In this document: positions 52,585 to 61,170 of the stretch, one piece after another
Layout of the letters: every line of letters starts with the position of its first letter
Numbering within the stretch: position 1 is the first letter of the stretch
Source: Roseibium denhamense
Lineage (GTDB): Bacteria; Pseudomonadota; Alphaproteobacteria; Rhizobiales; Stappiaceae
Length of the DNA stretch: 64,000 bases
Reading direction: 5' to 3'
Assembly (NCBI RefSeq): GCF_009711415.1
Contig: NZ_SMLZ01000110.1
Coordinates: 124,001-188,000 of the forward strand
Position numbers and translations under genes: made by a program
The notes under the pieces: model-generated
Database searches by the model: none
What the model was told of the DNA's origin: nothing
The model's input: the letters and a program-made list of their open reading frames with translations, nothing else

Positions 52585-53904
52585 TCAAGCTGGATCATCT
52601 CCCGAAGGGTCACTTTGCATAGAATACTGAATGGGGATGACGAGGGCTGCGCCAAAAACCATTTCGGAATTTTTGAAGTCCAGACGGCCGCCATGCGCAA
52701 GCGCGGCCTGCTCAACGATGGCAAGGCCAAGGCCCGTTCCATCGCCGGTTCTTGCGCTGTTGCCCCGCGCAAAAGGCCGGGTCAAGGCCCTCGCCTCCTC
52801 CGGCTCCATGCCCGGACCACAATCCAGCACCTCCAAACTCAGGATTTCGCCCTCAAGGCGCGCCGAAACACGGACCGGTGCTTTGCCGTAACGCATGGCG
52901 TTATTGATGAGATTCCCAAGGGCGCGCAGCAAAGCCCCCTGCCGGACAAATACCGTGGCGTCTTGCGGCACATCAACATGCACCGTATCCGGATAGTCTG
53001 ACGCCCGGACCGACCTGTCCAAAAGCGCGCAAAGGGACACCGCCACGGGCTCTTCCGCGTCGAAACCACGGGCATATTCAAGAAATTGCACAAGCATCGT
53101 CTCAATGCGATCCACTTGCCGTTTCGCGCTCGCGGTCAGCTCTTCATCGGCATCGTGCAGCATATCGAGAGACAGCCGGAGCTTTGTGAGCGGCGTTCTC
53201 AAATCGTGGCTGACGCCGGCCAGCATCACGGCCCGGTCAGCTTCCGTCAGCTTCAGCCGGTTGACCATCTGGTTAAACGCATCGGAAACCGCTTCGATCT
53301 CCCGCACACCTGATCCGCTGAGCGGATGGTGCGCCTTTGGATCATCAAACTGCCGGACGTGGTTCTCAAGCGTTTTAAGGGGCTGGCTGACACGGCGCTG
53401 CAGCGCAATTCCGGCAACAAGGGCTGCGACGAATGCAAGCGCGGCCAGCAGCAGCAGGTTCTGAACAGGATTGGCGACACTTGCCGTTGTCGCCGATAAC
53501 CAAAGGGGTTGCTGGGCGACATTGATCCGGACCCAAAGCTGCCCGCCCGCATCACTGGCAACGGCCGCCCCGTCTGGAAGCTGATACCGCGTTTCAAGGG
53601 CTTGCTTGAAATAGCGGCCAAGAAAATGATCGGGCTGTGATTGAACCGCTGGCCGTTCCAGCGCGACCTGCACATTCAGGGAACTATCGGCCGTAAGTGT
53701 CTCGATCAGGCGCGCGCGTTGAAGCGTATCCAGTTGATCCAGGCTTTTGCCGAGCGCGTGCAGTGTGTGAGCTGTGATTTCGGCAGCCCGATCAATCTGC
53801 GGACGGACGACAAAAATCGACACCGTCGCAAAACTAATGACGAGGGCTGCAAAAATGGTGGAGACCAGAACGGCGATTGTTTGCTTGAGGAAGGTATCAA
53901 GCAT
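52585..53904 (-). CDS. Sensor histidine kinase (EnvZ-like)
   Basis: The 439-residue membrane kinase has an N-terminal helix (about residues 8-32), a periplasmic sensor of about 120 residues, a second helix near 150-170, HAMP, the phosphorylation H-box VSHDLRTPLTKL, an N-box (NLINNAMRYG), and G boxes DCGPGMEPEEA and TGDGTGLGLAI. It overlaps the response regulator gene by 8 bp, with the kinase second. The periplasmic domain is not of a type I can assign a stimulus to. Confidence 0.93.
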   Translation of the reverse strand: MLDTFLKQTIAVLVSTIFAALVISFATVSIFVVRPQIDRAAEITAHTLHALGKSLDQLDTLQRARLIETLTADSSLNVQVALERPAVQSQPDHFLGRYFKQALETRYQLPDGAAVASDAGGQLWVRINVAQQPLWLSATTASVANPVQNLLLLAALAFVAALVAGIALQRRVSQPLKTLENHVRQFDDPKAHHPLSGSGVREIEAVSDAFNQMVNRLKLTEADRAVMLAGVSHDLRTPLTKLRLSLDMLHDADEELTASAKRQVDRIETMLVQFLEYARGFDAEEPVAVSLCALLDRSVRASDYPDTVHVDVPQDATVFVRQGALLRALGNLINNAMRYGKAPVRVSARLEGEILSLEVLDCGPGMEPEEARALTRPFARGNSARTGDGTGLGLAIVEQAALAHGGRLDFKNSEMVFGAALVIPIQYSMQSDPSGDDPA

Positions 53905-54607
53905 CCTCTTTGACCAGCACGTAGCCGATCCCCCAGATCGTCTTGATCAACTCCGGATCGTCCGCGCTATCCCCGATGGCCCTGCGCAGCCGGGCAATTT
54001 GCACATCGATCGCACGGTCTGACACGACTGCGTCGCGGCCAAGCGCCCGGTCAATCAGCTGGGCGCGGCTGAGCGGCCATCCACGGCTCCGGGCCAGCAC
54101 CGACAGGAGCGCGAATTCCCGGCTGGAAAGCTTCAAGGGCCTGCCATCGCGGAAAACAGTCATCTTGGAAAAGTTGATTTCCAGCGGGCCGACGGCCAGC
54201 ACCTCTTCCCCGAAAGGCACGGGACCGGCGGACTGGGTCCGGCGCAAAACCGCAGACAACCGGGCGACCAGTTCACGCGGTTCAAACGGTTTCGGCAGAT
54301 AATCATCGGCACCGGTTTCAAGGCCGACGATCCTGTCGATGGGATCTCCGCGTGCGGTCAGCATGACAATGGGGGTCGTGTCACCGGCCGCTCTTAAACG
54401 CCTGCAAATGGCAAGCCCGTCCTCGCCCGGCATCATGAGATCAAGAACGATGGCGTCGGCCGGGTTCCGGCTCACTTCGCGGTCAAGCGCTTTGCCATCT
54501 TCGACGGCGCGGGTCTCAAAACCATGCTCGCTCAAGAACCGGCGCAAAAGTGTCCGCATTTCAGGATCATCGTCCACAACGACAATCCGGCTTTGTTTCT
54601 GGGTCAT
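53897..54607 (-). CDS. OmpR-family response regulator
   Basis: This 236-residue response regulator has a receiver domain with acidic pocket DDDPEM, phosphoacceptor Asp in IVLDLMMPGEDG, Thr in VMLTARGDP and Lys in DYLPKPFEP, followed by an OmpR/PhoB winged helix (REFALLSVLARSRGWPLSRAQLIDRALGRD...VDVQIARLRRAIGD). It forms a cognate pair with the overlapping histidine kinase. The divergent EF-hand and SH3 genes are possible targets, which is inference. Confidence 0.94.
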   Translation of the reverse strand: MTQKQSRIVVVDDDPEMRTLLRRFLSEHGFETRAVEDGKALDREVSRNPADAIVLDLMMPGEDGLAICRRLRAAGDTTPIVMLTARGDPIDRIVGLETGADDYLPKPFEPRELVARLSAVLRRTQSAGPVPFGEEVLAVGPLEINFSKMTVFRDGRPLKLSSREFALLSVLARSRGWPLSRAQLIDRALGRDAVVSDRAIDVQIARLRRAIGDSADDPELIKTIWGIGYVLVKEDA

Positions 54608-54806
54608 GCACCTAAACTACCGCGATGATCATCCAAGCCGGGAGGCCCGGTTTTCTCCAAGATGTTTCAAAGTATGACAAATAGAAAGGCATGACACGGG
54701 ACGAAACACAGTCCTCCTTTTCCGCAACACTCCTGAAATGTGTGTCACTCAAAAAGGCCCCGACGGCGGAGATGGTTCTGCCAAGAGTTTGAAGGATTGT
54801 CCTCTT

Positions 54807-55142
54807 ATGTTCGGAAAACCGCTTCTTGCAGTCAGCCTGACGTCATCTGTCAAAATCACTGTCCTTTGCACGGCACTCGTGGCGTTGTCTCTCGCCCAGG
54901 CCCAAAAAGCCTCAGCGTCCAGTCAACAGGCTGCCTCCAACTTCATGCAGGCGGACGGAAATGGAGACGGTGCCCTCACCCCGGCCGAGTTCAAGGCATT
55001 TATTGATTTAAATGCCGCGCACAGCATTGGCAGGGCTCAAACTGTGCGCGACCGCAATCTTTATGGGCGCGCATTCGGGCGGCTCGATGCCAATGGTGAC
55101 GGCAAGGTCACGGGAGCTGAACTGCAAAGTGCCGGCCGCTAA
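54807..55142 (+). CDS. Secreted EF-hand calcium-binding protein
   Basis: This 111-residue protein starts with a signal peptide (MFGKPLLAVSLTSSVKITVLCTALVALSLAQ-type, cleavage near KASA). Two EF-hand loops follow, DGNGDGALTPAEF and DANGDGKVTGAEL, each with the Asp/Asn and Glu ligands at positions 1, 3, 5 and 12. I chose the ATG behind AAGGA; a longer start at 54738 is possible. It is transcribed away from the response regulator gene. Calcium-buffering or sensing in the envelope is a plausible role. Confidence 0.82.
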   Translation: MFGKPLLAVSLTSSVKITVLCTALVALSLAQAQKASASSQQAASNFMQADGNGDGALTPAEFKAFIDLNAAHSIGRAQTVRDRNLYGRAFGRLDANGDGKVTGAELQSAGR

Positions 55143-55196
55143 CGGGGCGCGAAGAGGCAACGCAATCGGCTCTTGCCCGCAAGCCCATTGCATCGC

Positions 55197-55224
55197 GCGC
55201 GCCGCTTCCCCCAAAGCGGCGCGC
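55197..55224 (+). terminator. Strong hairpin after the EF-hand gene
   Basis: A perfect 11-bp stem (GCGCGCCGCTT / AAGCGGCGCGC) with a 6-base loop lies 55 bp after the stop codon and is followed by ATTTCAC. It has only a short T-run, so it may terminate inefficiently or protect the mRNA. Confidence 0.6.
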
Positions 55225-55300
55225 ATTTCACACAAGTGGAACCCCAAACACTTGGGACGCATCTTGCGGATCGACTGATTTGAAAAGACTGGAGACGAAC

Positions 55301-55981
55301 ATGTTGAAGCGGTTATTGATGATCATGGCAGTTCTGACGGCTGGTGTTTCCGCAGCCTCAGCGGCAACCGTCTCGGTTTCCACCGCTAACGTCAATTTGA
55401 GAGCTGGCCCCTCGACCTCCTATCCGGTGGTGACAGTCGTGCCCGCTGGCAGCCGTGTGGTAACGCATGGCTGCGTCTCTGGTTACACTTGGTGCGATAT
55501 TGCTTTTGGGACATATAGAGGCTGGGTGTCAGCCAGATACATCCAAGTCGTTTACAATGGAGCGCCGGTGATCCTGACCCCGGCCGTTGCGCCCGCCGCC
55601 GGAGTGACCGTGGTGACGTATAACCGGGCCTATTGGGACCGGTATTACACCACCTATCCCTGGTATGGTTCTTGGACGGCCTATTACCGCGCTCCAGTAA
55701 CCGCAACGACAACTGCCGTTGGCCCCAATGGCGGGACCGCCACCCGCACCCGTGGATGCGTTGGCCTGCGCTGCGGAGCAACGGGCACTGCAACCGGCGC
55801 AAATGGCGGCACGGCGGCCGGCGCCCGAGCGTGCGGTCCGCGCGGGTGCGGCGCAGCGGGAACAGTGACGGGACCGAATGGCAACACAGCCTCCGGTGTC
55901 CGTGGCTGCGGGCCAAGGGGATGCGGCGCTGCGGTTTCGGGTCCTCAGGGCAATACAGCGCACCGCCGGTTTGCAAGATAA
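55301..55981 (+). CDS. Secreted SH3-domain protein with C-terminal Cys-Gly repeats
   Basis: The 226-residue protein has a signal peptide (MLKRLLMIMAVLTAGVSAAS, cleavage near ASA-ATVS), a bacterial SH3-like domain (ANVNLRAGPSTSYPVVTVVPAGSRV...CDIAFGTYRGWVSARYI) and an aromatic-rich linker (YWDRYYTTYPWYGSW). The C-terminal third contains three or four repeats of about 24 residues of the form T-x-GPNGxTA-x4-RGCGPRGCGAAG. The repeats hold paired Cys, which could form disulfides in the envelope. I chose ATG behind GGAG. It may bind peptidoglycan or another surface polymer. Confidence 0.85.
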   Translation: MLKRLLMIMAVLTAGVSAASAATVSVSTANVNLRAGPSTSYPVVTVVPAGSRVVTHGCVSGYTWCDIAFGTYRGWVSARYIQVVYNGAPVILTPAVAPAAGVTVVTYNRAYWDRYYTTYPWYGSWTAYYRAPVTATTTAVGPNGGTATRTRGCVGLRCGATGTATGANGGTAAGARACGPRGCGAAGTVTGPNGNTASGVRGCGPRGCGAAVSGPQGNTAHRRFAR

Positions 55982-56176
55982 ACAGTCTTAGAAAACAGGG
56001 AGCGTCAGGAAGCCTGGAGGTGGCACGCTCGCCCGTAAACCCCAGTCACAGGTTGCAACCGCCCTTCAACCCGCCGATACAAGCGATTGGAAGCGGACCG
56101 ACCCAACCTAGGCTTCGTCAGGCCCCGAATTCCGGTTGTGGTCAGCGCTCCATGCGAACCTTCAGCAGGTTGTAGC

Positions 56177-57448
56177 CTAGAGCTGCGCCGCGGCCTTCGC
56201 GATTGCTGCGTCCGTTTGCTGGAGATCTTCTTCTGTGAGAGCCAGATGCGCATATAATTTGCTGTCCGGCTTCAAAATGCCGCTCTGCCGAAGCGATGCG
56301 TTGACGGCATTCGCGTGGGCGGCGTTGTTCTTCAGTGTACCGCGGTAGTCGCGAACGGGCTGCTCCGTGAACACCACGTCAAACAACATCGGCTCGCCAA
56401 CGATCTGATGCGCTACTCCGGCCGCGCCAAGATGTGTGGCGTAGCTTTGCATCAGCCGTTCTCCAGTATCCTTCAGCATTTGGTAGGCACCGGGACGGCG
56501 TAATATCTCCAGCGTCTTGAGACCGGCAACACTTGCGACCGGGTTGCCGCTCAAGGTGCCGATCTGAAAGGTGAAGCCCTTTTCCCCGACCTTGGATTTG
56601 TCGAAGTGGGCCATGATCTCGGCCTTGCCTGCGACGGCGGCGAGCGGAAACCCTCCGCCGATAACCTTGCCAAGCGTGCACAGATCCGGTGTGACACCGT
56701 AGTATTCCTGCGCCCCGCCATAGGCGAAGCGGAAGCCGGTCACCACCTCATCGAAAATCAGAACAATGCCGTGTTTGGTCGCAAGGTCGCGAAGTGTCCG
56801 AAGAAACCCTAGCGCGGGCGGGACAAGACGCTGAAGCGGCTCGACGATGATACAGGCGATCTCGTGCGCGTATTCCTCCACCAGCGAGGTAACGAAATCC
56901 GAATCGTTGAACGGCGCAATCAGCATGCCATCGCGGACGCTGTCCGGAATGCCGGCCGAATCCGGGACCGCTTGCGGGAAGTTGATCAAGGACTTGGGTG
57001 CAAGGCTCATCAAGGCTTCGCCGGACATGCCGTGGTAGCCGCCCTCGAATTTCAGGACCCGGTCTTTACCGGTAAAGGCGCGGGCAAGACGCATGGCATA
57101 CATGTCCGCTTCGCCCCCGGTTGACACATACCGGACCTGATCGGCGCAGGCCATGGCATCGACCAGCACTTCCGCAAGCTCTATGCCTGCCGCACTGTTG
57201 GCGAAGAAGGTCATGCCTTTGCCAAGCTGTTCCTGCACTGCCTCGACCACTTCCGGATGGCCATGGCCCAGGATCATCGGACCGGACCCGATCAGATAGT
57301 CGATATACTCTTTGCCGTCTTCGTCCCAGACCCTTGACCCTTTGCCCTCGCGAACGATTAAGGAGGGGTCGAAATTTCCGAACCCGGCGCCAGGCAGGAC
57401 CTCCGCGGCACGCGCGCTCCAATCGGCTTGTGAGATTGTCGTTTTCAT
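56177..57448 (-). CDS. Class III aminotransferase (glutamate-1-semialdehyde aminomutase-like)
   Basis: This 423-residue PLP enzyme of the class III aminotransferase family resembles HemL in layout, with SGGEADMYAMRLAR, the FDEVVTGFRFAYGGAQ segment (Asp to the PLP pyridine nitrogen) and the PLP Lys in LGKVIGGGFPLAA. It is downstream of the racemase gene in a betaine-type cluster, so a catabolic omega-aminotransferase is more likely than tetrapyrrole synthesis. The amino donor or acceptor is unknown. A CDS stop lies at the left edge with a 195-bp gap to the SH3 gene. Confidence 0.9.
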   Translation of the reverse strand: MKTTISQADWSARAAEVLPGAGFGNFDPSLIVREGKGSRVWDEDGKEYIDYLIGSGPMILGHGHPEVVEAVQEQLGKGMTFFANSAAGIELAEVLVDAMACADQVRYVSTGGEADMYAMRLARAFTGKDRVLKFEGGYHGMSGEALMSLAPKSLINFPQAVPDSAGIPDSVRDGMLIAPFNDSDFVTSLVEEYAHEIACIIVEPLQRLVPPALGFLRTLRDLATKHGIVLIFDEVVTGFRFAYGGAQEYYGVTPDLCTLGKVIGGGFPLAAVAGKAEIMAHFDKSKVGEKGFTFQIGTLSGNPVASVAGLKTLEILRRPGAYQMLKDTGERLMQSYATHLGAAGVAHQIVGEPMLFDVVFTEQPVRDYRGTLKNNAAHANAVNASLRQSGILKPDSKLYAHLALTEEDLQQTDAAIAKAAAQL

Positions 57449-57460
57449 CGGGCGCTTCCT

Positions 57461-58585
57461 TCAGGCAGCAACGGCGAGAACAGGGTCACCGAGGGTGTCC
57501 GGATCGGGCGATACGCCAAGGCCGGGACCGGCCGGCGGCGCGATGGTCCCACCGTGGCGCGCGGGAGCGTCCGGATCAAGCCGGGGCGCAACATAACCGG
57601 ACAGATCACAGACGTTCATGATGTTTTGGCGCGGTGTGGCCGCGGCGACATGCAGGGCCGCGGCCGTTGCGATGTCAGACCCCCAGGTGTCTTCGATACA
57701 CATCCGGGCACCGGCATAAAGGCAGATGTCCCGTGCCTTGCGCAGTTCGGATATGCCGCCGAACTTGGACAGTTTCAGCGCAACGGCATCCATGCAGCCA
57801 AGTTCGTAGGCCTTCAACAGACTGGAGATGTCATGGGCGTTTTCATCGAGCTTCATTGGCAGACCTGTGGCAGCGCGCACGGCTGCGCACTCTTCCAGTG
57901 TTTGGCAGGGCTGCTCCAGCATGATGTCAAGGTCGGCGACGGCCCGTCCAACCCGTGTTGCATCCATGCGGGTCGCACCGCAATTCCAATCCCCATAGAC
58001 AATCGGACCCGGCCCGGCCGCCTCGCGCACCAGCCGGAGACGGGCGACATCTGCCTGCCAATCATTGTCGGCCCCCAGTTTCACCTGGATCTGCGTCATC
58101 CCGGCGGCAATCGCATCCTTGGCGATCCGGACCATGTCTTCCGGCGCGATGCAGGTGATTGAGTGATAAAGCGGAAGCTGTGCCGTTTGCAGGCCGCCAA
58201 GTAGTGTATAAACCGGCAGCCCGCAAGCCTTGCCGGTCAAGTCCCAAAGCGCAATGTCGATTGCCGATTTCGCGTAAACGTGGCCGATAAGGTGTTGGTG
58301 GCACGCAGCCATGGCCGCCTCTGCGCCGACCGGGCTCCGGCCGATCAGAACCGGAGCGAGTTCTTCCAGGACCGGAGCAACGCCGTTGGCATAAGCCGGC
58401 AGATAGTGGGGAATTGGGCAGACTTCGCCCCACCCGGAAACGCCCTGTTTGGTATCGATGCGCAAGACCATGCTGTCCACTGTGGCACAGGCCTTGCCGG
58501 CCGCCATGTAGTAGGTTTCGTGGCTGGTCAGCGGGACCCGCCAGAGAGACAAGCCGGAAATCTCAAGGTCGGGCACGTTGCTCAT
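57461..58585 (-). CDS. Enolase-superfamily protein, proline-betaine racemase/epimerase-like (HpbD/C3HypD type)
   Basis: This 374-residue member of the mandelate racemase/muconate-lactonising family has metal ligands D199 (YGDWN), E224 (LEQP) and the Asp/Glu of LDEN (248-249), and two candidate general bases K169 (QVKLG) and K271 (ALKLSKFGG) on opposite barrel strands, the arrangement used for 1,1-proton transfer. The overall motif pattern recalls 4-hydroxyproline betaine 2-epimerase (HpbD) and the related cis-3-hydroxyproline dehydratase. The neighbouring Rieske oxygenase and FAD/GcvT demethylase support a betaine substrate. I chose ATG with GGAGG just ahead. Confidence 0.83.
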   Translation of the reverse strand: MSNVPDLEISGLSLWRVPLTSHETYYMAAGKACATVDSMVLRIDTKQGVSGWGEVCPIPHYLPAYANGVAPVLEELAPVLIGRSPVGAEAAMAACHQHLIGHVYAKSAIDIALWDLTGKACGLPVYTLLGGLQTAQLPLYHSITCIAPEDMVRIAKDAIAAGMTQIQVKLGADNDWQADVARLRLVREAAGPGPIVYGDWNCGATRMDATRVGRAVADLDIMLEQPCQTLEECAAVRAATGLPMKLDENAHDISSLLKAYELGCMDAVALKLSKFGGISELRKARDICLYAGARMCIEDTWGSDIATAAALHVAAATPRQNIMNVCDLSGYVAPRLDPDAPARHGGTIAPPAGPGLGVSPDPDTLGDPVLAVAA

Positions 58586-58625
58586 GTTGCCTCCGTCGGG
58601 ATCGGCTGTTTGTTGCCGCGCTGCG

Positions 58626-61103
58626 TCATTCTGCAGCCACCCCAACGGGCGCATCGGTGCGTGGCAAAATGCTTTCCGGATCATAGGCCGGGACATCGAG
58701 AACCCGAGCGGCACGCGCCTCGTTCATGACGACAACTTGCAGTTCCGTTCCCGTTTTTGCGGCTTCCGGTTTGACGTAAGCAAAGGCGAGGATTTTGCCG
58801 ACCGAATGACCATAGGCAATCGAACTTGTCGCTCCGACAACCTCTCCGTCCATCAAAACGGCTTCGCCGCCATGACCGTCGGCCACACCGTCGGGTTCGA
58901 CTTCAAGATAGACACAGACCCAGGGGAGTTTGCTCTCAGCGCTCTCTGAAGTCTCCTGGCGCCCCAGGAACTCCCCCTTGTCCAGTTTTACAAACCGCAT
59001 CACGTCCGCTTCCGGCAATGTGACTTCGTTCGTCAGTTCACCAGCGCCCTTAAAGCCCTTCTCAAGCCGCAGGGCATTCATGGCGAAGGAGCCATAGTCA
59101 GCAAGGCCGAGCGGCGCGCCGGTTGTCCAAAGCGCATCATAAACGACCAGCATGTCTTCGTATGGAACGTGAAACTCCCAGCCCAGCTCGCCTGCATAGG
59201 ACATGCGAAAGGCCCATAACTTGCGCCCTGCGACCTCAATCTCTTGTGCGGTCAGCCACCGGAAGGAGGCATTGTCCAGCGGCGCAGGCGTGTTCGGCTG
59301 CAGGATATCGCGGGCCAGCGGGCCATTCAGCGCCATCGCCCCCCACTCGGTGGAGAGATTGCGGATGGTCACGGTTTCTCCATCAAGATGCTGCGCCAGA
59401 TGATCAAGGAGGCGCTGCTCGAAGAACGCCGCGCAGACGAGATAGAACCGGTCCGGGGCAAGCCGCACGACTGTCAGCTCCAGCTCGATCCGGCCACGCC
59501 GGTTGAGCATATGGGTCAGGGCGATGCCGCCAACCTTCTTGGGCAATTTGTTTGCAACGAGACAATCGAGATAGGCTTCTGCGTCCGGGCCGGAAAGCTC
59601 AACCTTTGTGAAGGCGGAGATGTCCATGATGCCGGCGGTTTCGCGCACTGCCTTCATCTCTTTAGCCACGACATCATGCCATTCAGCCCGGTTGAAGGAA
59701 TAGTAGTCGCGCTGCTCAAGACCATCTTTGGCAAACCAGCGGGGCCGTTCATGGCCATAAACCTCTTCGTAGACCGCCCCTTTATCTTTCAGGCGCTCAT
59801 ACAGCGGGCTCGGTTTGATGGGCCTGCCTTCCAGACGGTTGAAATGCGGAAACGGAATTTCGTGACGCAGGCAGTAGTCTTCCTTGGCCTTGATCACCTG
59901 CCACTCCTTGCCGGCGTAGGCACCAAACCGGCGCGGATCGAATTCGCGCATGGAAATATCGGCAGCGCCATGTACCATCCACCTGGCGAGCTCGCGCGTT
60001 AGGCCGGGCCCCCAGCCGATACCGATCTGGGTGCCGCAGCAGCACCAGTAGTTTTTGACGCCCGGCGCGGGGCCAATTAGGGGATTGCCGTCCGGCGGGT
60101 GGGAGATCGCGCCATGGACTTCCCGCTTGATGCCCAGCTCTGCGAAAATCGGCATCCGGTCCATGGCGTTTTCCAGCCAGGGCATGATCCGGTCATAGTC
60201 GGCGTCAAACAGTTCGTTCTCGGCTTCCCATGGGCAGAAGTCCTCCCAAACCGTGTTCGGGTTTTCCTTCTCGTAAATCCCGATCAGTCCGGATTTCTGC
60301 TCCATGCGGATGTAGCCGGAGACCAGCTTGTCGTCGCGAATGACCGGAAGTTCTTTGTCTAGCTCCAGGAACTCCGGCACCGTGTCGGTGACGATATAGT
60401 GGTGGGTCATGGAGGTCATCGGCAATTGCAGGCCGCTCCATTCGCCCATCTGCCGCGCATAGGTCCCACCGGCATTGACCACATGTTCGCAAGTAATATC
60501 GCCGAGTTCGGTGAAGACTTTCCACTCGCCGGTCTCAAGTTGCTTGATGTCCTTCGCGCGGCAGCGGCGGATGATTTTCACGCCCAGCTTTCGCGCGCCG
60601 ATCGCCAGCGCCTGGGTGACGCCAGAGGGATCCGCATGGCCGTCATCCGGCGTGTGCAAGGCGCCGAGAACGCCGTCCAGATTATAGAAGGGATGCAACT
60701 CCCGGATCCGCTCTGGCCCGACTAGTTCCATCGGAAACTGCAGGGCCCGGCCAACACTCATGGTGTGGCGCAGCCAGTCCATCTCATCTTCGGTGTAGGC
60801 CAGCCGGAATGATCCGCAGCCATGCCATGTCACGGATTGGCCGGTCTCTTCTTCCAGAAGACCGGAATAGAGATCAATGTTGTAGCCGACACATTTTCCA
60901 AGGCCAAAGCTGGAGGTCGAATGCGTGATCTGCCCTGCCGCATGCCAAGTGGAACCCGAGGTCAGTTCGGCCTTTTCCAGCAGCACAACGTCCGACCAGC
61001 CTTCATGGGCCAGGTGGTAGGCAAGTCCGCATCCCATGATGCCGCCGCCAACGATGACGACGCGAGCTGACGAAGGGAGTTTTGATGTTCCAAGGTCCGC
61101 CAA
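58626..61103 (-). CDS. Dimethylglycine-dehydrogenase-like FAD/GcvT fusion
   Basis: This 825-residue protein has an N-terminal FAD domain with GGGIMGCGLA (about residues 19-28), the covalent-FAD His54 (TSGSTWHAAG), a middle FAO_M-like region and C-terminal GcvT domains (about residues 450-810) that pass the formaldehyde unit to tetrahydrofolate. It oxidatively demethylates an N-methyl amino acid (dimethylglycine, sarcosine or N-methylproline). I prefer the TTG start at 61103, with GGAG ahead, since the upstream reading frame runs into the divergent RpiR gene and its operator. Confidence 0.9.
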   Translation of the reverse strand: MADLGTSKLPSSARVVIVGGGIMGCGLAYHLAHEGWSDVVLLEKAELTSGSTWHAAGQITHSTSSFGLGKCVGYNIDLYSGLLEEETGQSVTWHGCGSFRLAYTEDEMDWLRHTMSVGRALQFPMELVGPERIRELHPFYNLDGVLGALHTPDDGHADPSGVTQALAIGARKLGVKIIRRCRAKDIKQLETGEWKVFTELGDITCEHVVNAGGTYARQMGEWSGLQLPMTSMTHHYIVTDTVPEFLELDKELPVIRDDKLVSGYIRMEQKSGLIGIYEKENPNTVWEDFCPWEAENELFDADYDRIMPWLENAMDRMPIFAELGIKREVHGAISHPPDGNPLIGPAPGVKNYWCCCGTQIGIGWGPGLTRELARWMVHGAADISMREFDPRRFGAYAGKEWQVIKAKEDYCLRHEIPFPHFNRLEGRPIKPSPLYERLKDKGAVYEEVYGHERPRWFAKDGLEQRDYYSFNRAEWHDVVAKEMKAVRETAGIMDISAFTKVELSGPDAEAYLDCLVANKLPKKVGGIALTHMLNRRGRIELELTVVRLAPDRFYLVCAAFFEQRLLDHLAQHLDGETVTIRNLSTEWGAMALNGPLARDILQPNTPAPLDNASFRWLTAQEIEVAGRKLWAFRMSYAGELGWEFHVPYEDMLVVYDALWTTGAPLGLADYGSFAMNALRLEKGFKGAGELTNEVTLPEADVMRFVKLDKGEFLGRQETSESAESKLPWVCVYLEVEPDGVADGHGGEAVLMDGEVVGATSSIAYGHSVGKILAFAYVKPEAAKTGTELQVVVMNEARAARVLDVPAYDPESILPRTDAPVGVAAE

Positions 61104-61146
61104 GGCTGATCTCCATTGCTGGCGATTTTCTGATGGACAGCGTAAA

Positions 61147-61160
61147 CGTACAATTGTACG
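61147..61160. promoter_or_regulatory. Perfect palindrome between the divergent demethylase and RpiR genes
   Basis: CGTACAATTGTACG is a perfect 14-bp palindrome. It ends 10 bp before the RpiR start and 44 bp upstream of the demethylase start, so it is the probable RpiR operator controlling both divergent transcripts. Confidence 0.7.
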
Positions 61161-61170
61161 CTCGTCAATT

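Noticed and set aside
56177-57448. hemL, glutamate-1-semialdehyde aminomutase
   Set aside because: Alphaproteobacteria usually make aminolevulinate by the ALA synthase route, and the gene is placed with racemase and demethylase genes.
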